A stretch of DNA of 18,007 nucleotides. Source: Fusobacterium sp. Lineage in GTDB: Bacteria; Fusobacteriota; Fusobacteriia; Fusobacteriales; Fusobacteriaceae. Below the pieces are notes generated by a model. It had not been told where the DNA came from. It made no database searches and saw nothing but the letters and a program-made list of their open reading frames with translations. The DNA lies in the NCBI GenBank assembly GCA_020024855.1, contig JAHHTB010000019.1:1-18007 (forward strand). Direction: 5' to 3'. Positions 7,243-16,296 of the stretch are shown piece after piece; positions within the stretch are counted from its first letter, which is position 1, and the number at the start of each line of letters is the position of its first letter. The position numbers and the translations under genes are program-made.

Positions 7243-8445
7243 TTAATCTTTCATTGATTCTATTATACCATCTACTAATGTATCCATTTCATCAACTTTT
7301 TCTTCATTTAAAGATGACATCATTGTTAATCTTTCATTTAACACGGACATCTGTTTCATTCCATCTAAAAATTCTGCCATTAAATCTCCTGATTTACATG
7401 CCCATGAACCATTTTCTACTATTGCCACTGTACGATTTTGTACATTTAAGGCTTTCATATCCATTAAATAGTTGTGCATCATTGGATATATTCCTAAGTT
7501 ATATGTTACTGATGCTAAAACTATATGACTATATTTAAATGTTTCTGAAATTAATTGTGAAACATGAGTATTTGATACATCATACATAACTACATTAGTT
7601 ATTCCTTTTTCAACTAGTTTTGATGCTAGAGCTGTTGCAGCACTCTCTGTATTTCCATACATTGATGCATAAACTATCATAACACCTTTTTCTTCAGGCT
7701 CATATCTACTCCATTTATCATATTTATCTAGGAAGTAACCAAGATTTGAACGCCATACTGGACCATGAAGTGGACATATTATTTTTATATCTATTCCTGC
7801 TGCTTTTTTTAGAAGAGCTTGTACATGTGGACCATATTTTCCAACTATATTTGTATAGTATCTTCTAGCCTCGTCTATCCAATCTCTGTCAAAATTAACT
7901 TCATCATTAAATAATTTTCCATCAAGTGCTCCGAAAGAACCGAAAGCATCTGCTGCAAAAAGTACTCCATTTGTTGTATCAAAAGTTACCATTGCCTCTG
8001 GCCAGTGAACCATTGGAGCTGATACAAATGTTACTGTATGTTTACCAAAACATTTTGTATCTCCCTCTTTTACTATCTCTTTTCTATCCTCAACATCAAA
8101 ACCAAACTGATGCATAAGCATAAATGCTTTTTCTGTACTTATTACTTTTACCTTTGGATAACGAAGAAGAACTTCTTCTATTGAAGCTGCATGATCTGGC
8201 TCCATATGATTTATTACTAAATAATCTAAGTTTCTTCCCTCTAATACTGCCTCAATATTTTCTAAAAATTGACGACATACTGACCAATCTACTGTATCAA
8301 ATAATACTGTTTTTTTATCTATTAAAAGATAAGAATTATATGAGACACCACGAGAAATAGGATGTATATTTTCAAAAAGATTTAAACGGTGATCATTAGC
8401 TCCTACCCAATATAAATCTTCTGTTACTTTTCTAACACAATGCAT
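7243..8445 (-). CDS. Flavodiiron protein (A-type flavoprotein, O2/NO reductase)
   Basis: Cytosolic flavodiiron protein of 400 residues, the usual length of a two-domain class A enzyme. Residues 1-250 form the metallo-beta-lactamase-like di-iron domain with all expected ligands: H80, E82, D84 and H85 in NHMEPDHAAS, then H147, D166 and H227. Residues 254-400 are a flavodoxin domain with the FMN phosphate loop SMYGNT (262-267 region). Such enzymes reduce O2 to water or NO to N2O, usually taking electrons from rubredoxin. It lies 28 bases downstream of a gene whose product ends in a rubredoxin domain, so the two are probably co-transcribed and may be redox partners. GGAGG stands eight bases ahead of the ATG. 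Family assignment is firm; preference for O2 over NO cannot be read from the sequence. Confidence 0.96.
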   Translation of the reverse strand: MHCVRKVTEDLYWVGANDHRLNLFENIHPISRGVSYNSYLLIDKKTVLFDTVDWSVCRQFLENIEAVLEGRNLDYLVINHMEPDHAASIEEVLLRYPKVKVISTEKAFMLMHQFGFDVEDRKEIVKEGDTKCFGKHTVTFVSAPMVHWPEAMVTFDTTNGVLFAADAFGSFGALDGKLFNDEVNFDRDWIDEARRYYTNIVGKYGPHVQALLKKAAGIDIKIICPLHGPVWRSNLGYFLDKYDKWSRYEPEEKGVMIVYASMYGNTESAATALASKLVEKGITNVVMYDVSNTHVSQLISETFKYSHIVLASVTYNLGIYPMMHNYLMDMKALNVQNRTVAIVENGSWACKSGDLMAEFLDGMKQMSVLNERLTMMSSLNEEKVDEMDTLVDGIIESMKD

Positions 8446-8473
8446 AATTTTTCCTCCTCTGCTACCTTATTTA

Positions 8474-10375
8474 TTAAACTTCTATAAATTCTTCTTTTGG
8501 TTCTCCACATAATGGACAAATCCACTCATCAGGAAGTTTTTCAAATGATGTTCCTGGTTGAATTTCATTTTCTGGATCTCCTAACTCTTTATCATATTCA
8601 TATCCACATCCATTACATACATAAGTTTTATAACTTGGAGCTGATTTTTTAATAAATGGTTTTTTCATCTTTTTCATAGGAGGTGCTTCTTTCTTTGGTT
8701 CTCCATTATCAAGAGCTGCTGTTAAAATTGGAAGTACTTCCTCTAATGTTCCAACTATTCCATAATCTGCATTTTTAAATATTGGAGCATTAGCATTACT
8801 ATTTATTGCTACTATTGTTGTTGCATCTTTTATTCCTTTTAAGTGCTGACCTGCACCTGAAATTCCACAAGCTATATATAAGTTTCCATTAAATTTTTGT
8901 CCTGACATTCCAACATAACGATTTAATGGAACATATTTTAATTCTTCTGCCACTGGACGAGATGAACCTACTGCTGCTCCTGCTTGGATTGCTAGTTTTT
9001 TAATAAGTTCCATATTTTCTTTTTTTCCAATTCCTCTACCAGCACTTACCACACGATCTGCCTTAGTGATTGGAGTATCTAAATCTATTCCAACAGTGAA
9101 ATCATATCCATCAGCTTTTAAAGACTCTACTAAAGTTTTTACTCTTTCTTCAACAGTTCCATCTTTTAAAATCATTCTCTTTCTAATACCTGCTATTGGA
9201 CCTTTTTTCTTAGTACTTCCACCCTCTTTAGCAATTTTTCCAATTATATGAGCTGCTATTACAACTCTTTGAATTTCATTTGTTCCTTCATAAATTGTAC
9301 AAATCTTAGCATCTCTATATGCTCTTTCAACTTCCATTCCTTTTAAGTATCCTGTTCCACCAAAAATTTGAAGAGCATCATTTACTACTTCAAGACAAAT
9401 ATCTGAAGCATATTGTTTTGCCATTGCTGATTCCATTCCATATGGTTCATGGTGTTCTTTTAATTCTGCAGCGCTATAAATTAAAAATCTTGCTGCTCTT
9501 AATTTTGTTGCCATATCTGCTAATTTAAATGATATTACTTGTTGATGAGCAATAGGTTTTCCAAATTGAATTCTTTCTTTTGCATACTCTAGAGCATGTT
9601 CATAAGCTCCTTGAGCTATTCCTAAAGCTTGAGAAGCAATTCCAATTCTTCCTCCGTCAAGAGTTGCCATTGCAATCTTAAACCCTTCTCCCTCTTTTCC
9701 AAGAAGATTTTCTTTTGGAACTTTTACATCATTAAATAATAGTTGAGCTGTTGATGAAGAACGAATTCCAAGTTTGTCATAATGATCCCCAAATGTAAAT
9801 CCTTCCCAACCTTTTTCAACTATAAAAGCACTTATTCCTTTTGTTCCTATATCTGGAGTTGTTACAGCAAATATAACATATGTATCTGCTTTAGGAGCAT
9901 TAGTTATAAATATTTTTTCTCCATTAAGAATGTAGTGATCTCCTTCTAAAACTGCTGTTGTTTCTGTTCCACCTGCATCACTTCCTGCATTTGGTTCTGT
10001 AAGTCCAAACGCACCTATTTTTTCTCCTTTAGCTAAAGGAACTAAATATTTTTTCTTTTGTTCTTCTGTTCCAAAAGCCATAATTGGATATGATCCAAGA
10101 GATACGTGAGCCGATAATATAACTCCTGTTCCTCCATCTACTCTTGAAAGTTCTTCAACTGCTATAGCATAACTTAAAGCATCAAGACCTGCCCCACCAT
10201 ATTCTTTTGGATAAGGAATTCCCATAAGATCCATTTCACCTAATTTTTTTATAGCTTCTGTTGGAAATTCATTATTTTGATCTAACATAAAAGCAATTGG
10301 TTTAACCTCTGTTTCTGCAAATTCTCTTACTTTCGCACGAAGTACCTCATGTTCCTCAGTAGTTTTAAAAAGCAT
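8474..10375 (-). CDS. Acyl-CoA dehydrogenase / ETF-alpha C-domain / rubredoxin fusion
   Basis: A 633-residue three-part fusion. Residues 1-380 are a complete acyl-CoA dehydrogenase of butyryl-CoA dehydrogenase type, with FAD-site FGLTEPNAGSDAG near 123-135 and catalytic base E363 in YEGTNEIQR. Residues about 405-555 match the FAD-binding C-terminal domain of electron-transfer flavoprotein alpha (SAGRGIG near 444-450, VGSSRPVAEE, then GISGAGQHLKGI). The N-terminal ETF-alpha domain is missing. After a Lys/Pro-rich linker, residues 585-633 are a rubredoxin with iron ligands C587, C590, C620 and C623. Predicted role: electrons from acyl-CoA pass through a built-in FAD domain to rubredoxin, or the reverse. 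AGGAGG lies seven bases before the ATG. It is the first gene of an operon with the flavodiiron gene. Domain calls are firm; the physiological direction is unknown. Confidence 0.94.
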   Translation of the reverse strand: MLFKTTEEHEVLRAKVREFAETEVKPIAFMLDQNNEFPTEAIKKLGEMDLMGIPYPKEYGGAGLDALSYAIAVEELSRVDGGTGVILSAHVSLGSYPIMAFGTEEQKKKYLVPLAKGEKIGAFGLTEPNAGSDAGGTETTAVLEGDHYILNGEKIFITNAPKADTYVIFAVTTPDIGTKGISAFIVEKGWEGFTFGDHYDKLGIRSSSTAQLLFNDVKVPKENLLGKEGEGFKIAMATLDGGRIGIASQALGIAQGAYEHALEYAKERIQFGKPIAHQQVISFKLADMATKLRAARFLIYSAAELKEHHEPYGMESAMAKQYASDICLEVVNDALQIFGGTGYLKGMEVERAYRDAKICTIYEGTNEIQRVVIAAHIIGKIAKEGGSTKKKGPIAGIRKRMILKDGTVEERVKTLVESLKADGYDFTVGIDLDTPITKADRVVSAGRGIGKKENMELIKKLAIQAGAAVGSSRPVAEELKYVPLNRYVGMSGQKFNGNLYIACGISGAGQHLKGIKDATTIVAINSNANAPIFKNADYGIVGTLEEVLPILTAALDNGEPKKEAPPMKKMKKPFIKKSAPSYKTYVCNGCGYEYDKELGDPENEIQPGTSFEKLPDEWICPLCGEPKEEFIEV

Positions 10376-10453
10376 GTTCCTACCTCCTATTTTCTTAAAC
10401 TTTTATTTTATATTTTTATTTTCTTTTAAAATACTATTTTTCTATTTAATTAT

Positions 10454-10482
10454 AGGATATCAGAAATTTATTTTTATGTCAA
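10454..10482 (-). promoter_or_regulatory. Probable promoter of the dehydrogenase-flavodiiron operon
   Basis: Minus strand: TTGACA (10482-10477), a 17-base spacer and TATCCT (10459-10454), four of six in the -10 box. A perfect TATAAT at 10454-10449 lies 22 bases from the same -35, too far for normal pairing, so the exact -10 is uncertain. The rest of 10376-10566 is AT-rich without a gene or visible operator. Confidence 0.5.
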
Positions 10483-10566
10483 TTTATTTTCAATATTTTT
10501 TGTATTTTTTTATTATTATTTTTACGTATAAATTACACTTTATATTTCATTAATACTTTAAAAACA

Positions 10567-10593
10567 AAAAAGTCAGATTTATTCTGACTTTTT
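10567..10593 (-). terminator. Terminator of the pst-pho operon
   Basis: AAAAAGTCAGA (10567-10577) pairs perfectly over 11 bp with TCTGACTTTTT (10583-10593) around a 5-base loop. On the minus strand the stem ends in a T run. It lies 9 bases after the stop of the phoR-like kinase gene. Confidence 0.9.
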
Positions 10594-10602
10594 AGCTAAT
10601 TT

Positions 10603-12225
10603 TTATTTAAGAAGTGTAAAGGTAAATTCTGAACCTATATTTTCTAAAGATGTTACTTCTATTTTTCCACCACAAAGATTAATAGTTTCTTTTACAATTG
10701 AAAGACCTAACCCTGTTCCTGCAATATTACTTGTTCTTGCTTTATCTATTCTATAAAATCTTTCAAATATATTATCTTTCTCTTGCTCTGAAAATCCTAT
10801 TCCATTATCCTTTACAGATATTCTATACTTATCATCTTCCTCTTTTAAAGTAACAAGAATGTTAGGAATTTTATTATTATATGTAATTCCATTTTCTATA
10901 AGATTTTTTAAAATAGTTACTGTTTTTTCAAAGTCTATATTCATATAATTATTTTCATCTCTTAATTGAAAATCATAATTAATTATTGCATTTGATTTTT
11001 TTATCTTTTCACTTAAAATCTTTTCAATCTCATCTCTTACTCTCTCAAAAGGAACAGGAGCAAGGTTTATAATTTTTGAACTTTCTATTTTAGAAATATT
11101 TAAAAAATCCATAGTTATATTTTCTAATTTTTCAACATTATTTTTTATTATTTCTAAAAAATTCTTTTGTAATTCACTTGGAGCATCTTCCAAAGCAATC
11201 AAATATCCTTTTATATTAGTAAGAGGTGTTTTTAACTCATGACTTACATTAGTTATAAAATTTTTTTGAATTTCTCCTAATTCTCTACTTCTTGTAATAT
11301 CTTTTATAGTAATTAAAAATTCCTTTTTAAATTCTAAATATTTAATTGTAACTAAAAGATATTTTTTTAATGTTGAAATAAATATCTCTTCTTTTATAGT
11401 TTCTTTTGTTTTTATTCCTTTATTTATTATATTAAGAATTTCTATATATTTTACTTTTTTATAAAAATAATCTATTTTACCGTTTACATAAAGATAACCA
11501 AGAGCATCATTTTTCATTATAATTCTAGATTCTTCATTTACAAGAACTATCGACATATCAACAGCTTTTATTATTCTTTTAAGTCTTGTTTTCTCTTCAT
11601 TTAATCTTTCTATATTTCTAAGATTTTCTTTTTGCCAATCTCTTACTACTTTCCAAAACTTAACAAGCCATATATCACCTTTTGCATAAATTGTTTTAAT
11701 CTCATCTCCACTTTCAAGGGCTTCTCTCATATTTTCTATTTTTTTAAATAAATCTCTTTTTAAATAATTTTTATAGCATATATAAATTGCAAAATTTAAA
11801 ATTACAAAAAATAAAATTTGAGTACCTAATAAGGCTCTTAAATCTTTTATCTCTTCATCATAACCTATTGATGTTCTTATTACTGTTTTTTCTCCTTCTA
11901 CATTTTCATTAAGAAGTCCATAATAAGCCATATTTTGTCTTAAAGTTTTACTTTTTCTTATAGAAAATCCTTCTCCTGTTTCAAAAGCTTCTTTTACTTC
12001 CTCTCTATTTCTATGATTCGCCATCTCATCTTCTTTTGTATACCTCTCTGAATCATACAAAATATTTCCATTTTCATCTATAAGAGTAAATCTTTTTTTA
12101 ACTTTTCCAAACATATCTTGAAAGTTAGACTTTTCATACCCATCTGTAAGCTCTTTTACCATAAGAGCATCTTCCCTTAGTGCCCTTTTTGCTGCATCTC
12201 CATATACTTCAGAAATTTTACCCAT
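10603..12225 (-). CDS. phoR: PhoR-like sensor histidine kinase
   Basis: Sensor kinase of 540 residues from the first ATG. It has an extracytoplasmic region (about 1-130, with the PhoR-like stretch LIDENGNILYDSERYTKED), a membrane helix at about 133-151, a linker, a PAS-like segment (about 210-310), an H-box with phospho-acceptor H329 in NVSHELKTPLTN, and an ATPase domain with N441, DNGIGF (473-478) and GTGLGLS (503-509). It should phosphorylate the adjacent PhoB-like regulator when phosphate is scarce. The ATG used here lacks a good ribosome site and leaves out a first membrane helix: the frame stays open 23 codons upstream to an ATT at 12294 and encodes RRKEIITLIFILFLEVLFV. The true start is probably a non-ATG codon inside the end of phoB. 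The gene symbol rests on context with pst and phoU. Confidence 0.87.
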   Translation of the reverse strand: MGKISEVYGDAAKRALREDALMVKELTDGYEKSNFQDMFGKVKKRFTLIDENGNILYDSERYTKEDEMANHRNREEVKEAFETGEGFSIRKSKTLRQNMAYYGLLNENVEGEKTVIRTSIGYDEEIKDLRALLGTQILFFVILNFAIYICYKNYLKRDLFKKIENMREALESGDEIKTIYAKGDIWLVKFWKVVRDWQKENLRNIERLNEEKTRLKRIIKAVDMSIVLVNEESRIIMKNDALGYLYVNGKIDYFYKKVKYIEILNIINKGIKTKETIKEEIFISTLKKYLLVTIKYLEFKKEFLITIKDITRSRELGEIQKNFITNVSHELKTPLTNIKGYLIALEDAPSELQKNFLEIIKNNVEKLENITMDFLNISKIESSKIINLAPVPFERVRDEIEKILSEKIKKSNAIINYDFQLRDENNYMNIDFEKTVTILKNLIENGITYNNKIPNILVTLKEEDDKYRISVKDNGIGFSEQEKDNIFERFYRIDKARTSNIAGTGLGLSIVKETINLCGGKIEVTSLENIGSEFTFTLLK

Positions 12226-12275
12226 ATATGTCTTTACAAAAAGAACCTCTAAAAATAAAATAAAAATTAAGGTAA

Positions 12276-12953
12276 TTATCTCTTTTCTTCTAATTTGTAT
12301 CCAACCCCCTTCACAGTTTTTATATTTTCAGAAATACTTTTTACTTTTTCTCTAAGCTTAGAAATATAAATATCTACTGATCTATCACCAGTATAATAGT
12401 TAGCTTCCCACACTCTATCTAAAATCTTTTCTCTTGATAAAACTATTCCCTGATTTTTAATAAGTAGAAGAAGAAGATCAAACTCTTTTTTAGATAGTTC
12501 AACTTCATTATCGCCATCTTTTACAATACGTCTTTTTTCATCTATTACAACTTGTTGAAAACTATATCTCCCTGACTTTCCTACATTTTTTCCTTCTAAA
12601 AATTTTCTTGCACGAAGAACAAGTTCTCTTGGATCAAAAGGTTTTTTCATGTAATCATCTGCACCAAGTTGAAGTCCTTCAAGTACATCTTCTATCTCTG
12701 TTTTTGCTGTAAGAATTATAATTATAGGATCTCCATATTCTGCAGACATATCTCTTACTATACTTGTAAAATTTTTCCCATCAAGACTAGGTAGCATAAT
12801 GTCCAATACAATAAGGTCAGGCTTAAAAATCTTCACTGCTTTTAATCCCTCAAGCCCATCTCCAGCTGTTTGAACCTCATAATTTTCTTTTTTAAAAAAA
12901 TAACTTACTAGCTGTTGTATTTCCACATCATCTTCTACTATTAAAACTCTCAT
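12276..12953 (-). CDS. phoB: PhoB/PhoP-like OmpR-family response regulator
   Basis: DNA-binding response regulator of 225 residues. Residues 1-120 form a receiver domain with acidic pocket E7/D8/D9, phospho-acceptor D51 in LIVLDIMLPSLDG, T82 and K104. Residues about 128-222 form an OmpR-type winged helix, with LSKKEFDLL, the recognition-helix region RSVDIYISKLREKV and the terminal hairpin KGVGYKLE. Position between phoU and a phoR-like kinase, downstream of pst, makes it the phosphate-starvation regulator. Its probable target is the hexamer array upstream of pstC at 16312-16350. AGGAGG lies five bases before the ATG, 18 bases after the phoU stop. Function as a phosphate regulator is inferred from context; the family is certain. 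Confidence 0.93.
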   Translation of the reverse strand: MRVLIVEDDVEIQQLVSYFFKKENYEVQTAGDGLEGLKAVKIFKPDLIVLDIMLPSLDGKNFTSIVRDMSAEYGDPIIIILTAKTEIEDVLEGLQLGADDYMKKPFDPRELVLRARKFLEGKNVGKSGRYSFQQVVIDEKRRIVKDGDNEVELSKKEFDLLLLLIKNQGIVLSREKILDRVWEANYYTGDRSVDIYISKLREKVKSISENIKTVKGVGYKLEEKR

Positions 12954-12971
12954 TGTTTCCTCCTAACTTGC

Positions 12972-13685
12972 TTAACCTTCTACCTCTTCTTTTTTTTCAT
13001 TCTTATGTTTTTCTTTTTCAATAAGTTCAACAATTCTCATATTTTCACCACTAAAATTATAAATTGAACTCATAGCAAGTTGTTTTATTTTATCTGAAAC
13101 TCTTTCATATTTTTTATTAATAAGAAGCATAAGGACTCCAGCATCAATGTTTTTCAAATCCTCTTTCATTTGATTTGTAATTACTGTATCTATCTCCCAT
13201 CTTATTTCATTTATTTCTTCATCCATTCCAAGTAAAACATAAGCTTTTTTTTCGTCTTTTTCAATAAATGCCTCTATATATTTTTGAAAAATATCTGCTA
13301 TCTTTATAAGGAAGTTTTCTAATATTCCAAAATCTCTTCCCATATTTCCTTCCTTTTTCTCTATCTTTCTCATTAAAACAAGAGTATCTAAAAGAAGATC
13401 CCCCATTCTTTCAAGCATCTTACTTGACTCTATAAATGTAATAAGGGCTCTTAAATCACTTGCAGCTGGTTGAAATCTTGCTATTGACATTATTGATGTT
13501 TCTTTTATTTTTACATCAAAAGCATTTATCATATCTTCAACTAGTTTTGCCTCTCCATAAAGCCATCTATCAAAACTATCTTTCTTTAACATATCCATAT
13601 TTATTCTAAAAAGTCTATCAACATTTTTACATAATTCTATATAATGTTCTGTAATTCCATTAATACTTTCATGAAGATTTTTCAT
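12972..13685 (-). CDS. phoU: PhoU phosphate-signalling regulator
   Basis: All-helical cytoplasmic protein of 237 residues with the two tandem PhoU repeats. The first carries QPAASDLRA and the metal-binding pattern ERMGD (E92-D96); the second carries the matching pattern ERVSD (E194-D198). The tail after residue 222 is highly charged (Lys/Glu-rich). PhoU normally links the Pst transporter to the PhoR kinase and keeps the Pho response off when phosphate is plentiful. Here it sits between pstB and the phoB-like gene, the classic order. AGGAG lies seven bases before the ATG. The 52-base gap after pstB contains no terminator. Confidence 0.93.
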   Translation of the reverse strand: MKNLHESINGITEHYIELCKNVDRLFRINMDMLKKDSFDRWLYGEAKLVEDMINAFDVKIKETSIMSIARFQPAASDLRALITFIESSKMLERMGDLLLDTLVLMRKIEKKEGNMGRDFGILENFLIKIADIFQKYIEAFIEKDEKKAYVLLGMDEEINEIRWEIDTVITNQMKEDLKNIDAGVLMLLINKKYERVSDKIKQLAMSSIYNFSGENMRIVELIEKEKHKNEKKEEVEG

Positions 13686-13737
13686 TTTCTTACTCCTTAT
13701 ATTTATTCTATCATATTTTTGTCAATTTTTTCATATT

Positions 13738-14499
13738 CTATCCAAATTTACCAGTTATATAATCTTCTGTTTTTTTATTAGTTGGATTTGTAAATATTAT
13801 ATCTGTTTTATCAAATTCCTCTAATTTTCCTTGATAAAAAAATCCTGTAAAATCTGAAATTCTTGCTGCCTGTTGCATATTATGAGTAACTATTATTATT
13901 GTATAATCTTTTTGAAGTTCTCTTATAAGTTCTTCTATTTTTAATGTTGAAATTGGATCTAGGGCTGATGTTGGCTCATCCATTAAAAGTATCTCTGGTT
14001 TTACTGCGATAGCTCTTGCTATACAAAGTCTTTGTTGTTGTCCACCAGAAAGTCCTAGAGCTGATTGATGAAGTTTATCTTTTACTTCGTCCCAAAGAGC
14101 AACAGCCTTTAAACTATTTATTACTATCTCATCTAAAACTTTTTTATTTTTCTCTCCATGAAGTTTTGGTCCATAAATAATATTTTCATATATTGTTTTA
14201 GGGAATGGATTGGGCTTTTGAAAAACCATTCCTATTTTCTTTCTAAGTTCAACTATATCATTTTTTTCATCAAAAATGTTTTCACCATCAAACTCTATTT
14301 TTCCCTCATATCTTGCTCCCTCTATAAGATCATTCATTCTGTTTATTGATCTTAAAAATGTTGATTTTCCACATCCTGATGGTCCAATTAAAGCTGTTAC
14401 TTTATTTTTTTGTATCTCCATATTTATATCTTTAAGAGCTTGAAATTTATCATAATAGAAATCAAAATTTTTTACTCTTAATCTTACTGTACTTTCCAT
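13738..14499 (-). CDS. pstB: Phosphate ABC importer ATPase PstB
   Basis: ATPase of the high-affinity phosphate importer, 253 residues, typical PstB length. Visible motifs: Walker A GPSGCGKST (39-47), Q-loop in MVFQKPNPFP (Q94), signature LSGGQQQR (150-157), Walker B LLMDEPTSALDP with D174/E175, and switch H206. NPFP after the Q-loop and SALDPIST after Walker B are typical of PstB rather than other importers. AAGGAGG is four bases before the ATG. It follows pstA by 23 bases and precedes phoU, in the standard operon order. Confidence 0.97.
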   Translation of the reverse strand: MESTVRLRVKNFDFYYDKFQALKDINMEIQKNKVTALIGPSGCGKSTFLRSINRMNDLIEGARYEGKIEFDGENIFDEKNDIVELRKKIGMVFQKPNPFPKTIYENIIYGPKLHGEKNKKVLDEIVINSLKAVALWDEVKDKLHQSALGLSGGQQQRLCIARAIAVKPEILLMDEPTSALDPISTLKIEELIRELQKDYTIIIVTHNMQQAARISDFTGFFYQGKLEEFDKTDIIFTNPTNKKTEDYITGKFG

Positions 14500-14522
14500 T
14501 TATCCTCCTTAATATAAAATTT

Positions 14523-15365
14523 TTATCTTTTGCTAAATTTCTTTCTTAAAAATGCTCCAAACAAATTAAATCCAACTGTAAGTATAACTATTATAAATAC
14601 AGTTCCATTCATAATTTTTTCTGGCATGTTAGGAACCTGTGTAGCTATTACATAAAGATGATATGGAAGAGCCATCACTTGATCCCAAATTGATTCTGGT
14701 AAAAATGGTAAATAAAAAGCTGCCACTGTAAACATTATTGGGGCTGTTTCACCTGCAGCTCTTGATATACTAAGAATTATGCCTGTAAGTATTCCTGGAA
14801 GACCTGTTGGAAGAATTATTTTCCAAATTGTTTCCCATTTAGTTGCACCAAGAGCAAGAGATGCTTCTCTTAAATCTTTTGGTATAGCAAGAAGAGCTTC
14901 TCTTGTTGCTGTTATTATTACAGGAAGACACATTATCCCAAGGGTTAAAGCTCCTGAAAGAATTGAGGAACCAAATTGTAAAAATATTACAAATAATGAC
15001 ATTCCAAAAAGTCCATATATAATACTTGGTATTCCTGCAAGATTTATTATTGTTAGATTTATTACTCTTTTTATAATATTATCTTTTGAATATTCAACAA
15101 GAAAGATTCCTGTAAGTATTCCAAATGGAACTGAAACTGCTATTGTTCCAATAGTAAGATATATACTTCCAATGATAGCTGGAAAAATTCCTCCTGCTCT
15201 CATTCCATCTACTGGATTTTCTTTTAAAAATTCCCAAGAGATAGATGGTATTCCTTTAAATATTATATAAGCTACAATTAAAACAACTGGCAAAACAGAT
15301 AAATATCCAACAGCTTTTATTATATTCTCTATTATTTTTGCCCCTTTTCCTTTTAATATACTCAT
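14523..15365 (-). CDS. pstA: Phosphate ABC importer permease PstA
   Basis: Inner-membrane permease, 280 residues with about six hydrophobic helices and a short cytoplasmic start. The ATPase-contacting EAA loop is at about 167-200 (REASLALGATKWETIWKI), followed by SRAAGETAPI, a stretch typical of PstA. It pairs with PstC to form the phosphate channel. The ribosome site AAGGAGT overlaps the stop of pstC (TAAGGAGT) and stands eight bases before the ATG; the gap is only 11 bases, so translation is likely coupled. Nothing unusual in length or motifs. Confidence 0.95.
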   Translation of the reverse strand: MSILKGKGAKIIENIIKAVGYLSVLPVVLIVAYIIFKGIPSISWEFLKENPVDGMRAGGIFPAIIGSIYLTIGTIAVSVPFGILTGIFLVEYSKDNIIKRVINLTIINLAGIPSIIYGLFGMSLFVIFLQFGSSILSGALTLGIMCLPVIITATREALLAIPKDLREASLALGATKWETIWKIILPTGLPGILTGIILSISRAAGETAPIMFTVAAFYLPFLPESIWDQVMALPYHLYVIATQVPNMPEKIMNGTVFIIVILTVGFNLFGAFLRKKFSKR

Positions 15366-15376
15366 CTTAATACTCC

Positions 15377-16255
15377 TTATTTTCTCATTATTTTTCTTGA
15401 CTTATTAATAAAATAATCTGCTATTGTGTTTGTTATAAAACTTATTCCAAAAAGAACAAGACCTACTGCAAAAAGTATGTAATAATGTGTACTACCATTT
15501 ACAACCTCTCCCATCTCTGCAGCTATTGTTGCTGTAAGAGTTCTCACTGGAGATAATATTCCCCCATCAAGAATAGGAGCATTTCCTGTTACCATTAAAA
15601 CAGTTATTGTTTCCCCTATTATTCTTCCAAATCCAAGCATTATTCCTGCAAAGATTCCTGGAAAGGCTGCTGGAAGAATAATTTTTATAATTGTTTCTAA
15701 TTTATTTGCACCCATTGCAAGAGAAGCTTCTTTATAAGATGGATCTAATGCTCTTATTGCATCATCTGCAATACTTACCATAGTTGGTATTGCCATAAAG
15801 GAAAGAAGTATTCCACCTGTTAAAGCTGTAAGACCTGTACTTAAATTAAAAATACTTTTTATTCCTGTTGAAAAAACATAAAGACCTATATAACCAAGTA
15901 CAACAGACGGAAGAGCTGACATTGTCTCTATTAAAAGTTTAAAAATATCTCTAGTTTTTTTACTTGCATACTCTGATATATAAACTGCACTCATAATACT
16001 TATAGGAATAGAAATTCCTAAAGCTACAAATGTAACTCTTAACGAACCTGAAAGAAGAGGAAGAAGTCCATACTTTCCAGAAAGAGAAATCCACTCCTTA
16101 CCAAAGAAAAATTTCAATATAGAAACTTCATCAAAAGCTTTTAAACTATTTGTTAAGATAAATAAAAATATAAGGAAAACTATAATTACATTAAAACTAC
16201 CAATTAAAAATATAAAATACTTCATAAGTTTATCTATTATTTTTCTAAAATTCAT
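15377..16255 (-). CDS. pstC: Phosphate ABC importer permease PstC
   Basis: Inner-membrane permease, 292 residues with about six helices and a basic N-terminus. The EAA loop is at about 176-210 (KEASLAMGANKLETIIKI), followed by GRIIGETITVLMVTG, the usual PstC sequence. AGAGGT lies a few bases before the ATG. It is the first gene of the operon here; the phosphate-binding protein PstS, which usually precedes PstC, is not between it and the terminator at 16372-16396. The region upstream carries a Pho-box-like array, so induction by phosphate starvation is expected. Confidence 0.95.
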   Translation of the reverse strand: MNFRKIIDKLMKYFIFLIGSFNVIIVFLIFLFILTNSLKAFDEVSILKFFFGKEWISLSGKYGLLPLLSGSLRVTFVALGISIPISIMSAVYISEYASKKTRDIFKLLIETMSALPSVVLGYIGLYVFSTGIKSIFNLSTGLTALTGGILLSFMAIPTMVSIADDAIRALDPSYKEASLAMGANKLETIIKIILPAAFPGIFAGIMLGFGRIIGETITVLMVTGNAPILDGGILSPVRTLTATIAAEMGEVVNGSTHYYILFAVGLVLFGISFITNTIADYFINKSRKIMRK

Positions 16256-16296
16256 CTTCTACCTCTTAATATATTTTGATTTCTTTTTATTTTTTA

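Noticed and set aside
10449..10454. Perfect TATAAT upstream of the dehydrogenase gene as its -10 box
   Set aside because: It lies 22 bases from the only good -35, and the bases 17 upstream of it show no -35 similarity; kept only as an alternative.
13696..13725. TTGACA-18-TATAAG resembling an internal promoter before phoU
   Set aside because: The -10 overlaps the phoU ribosome site, so a transcript from it would begin about three bases before the ATG and lack the site. The operon needs no second promoter here.
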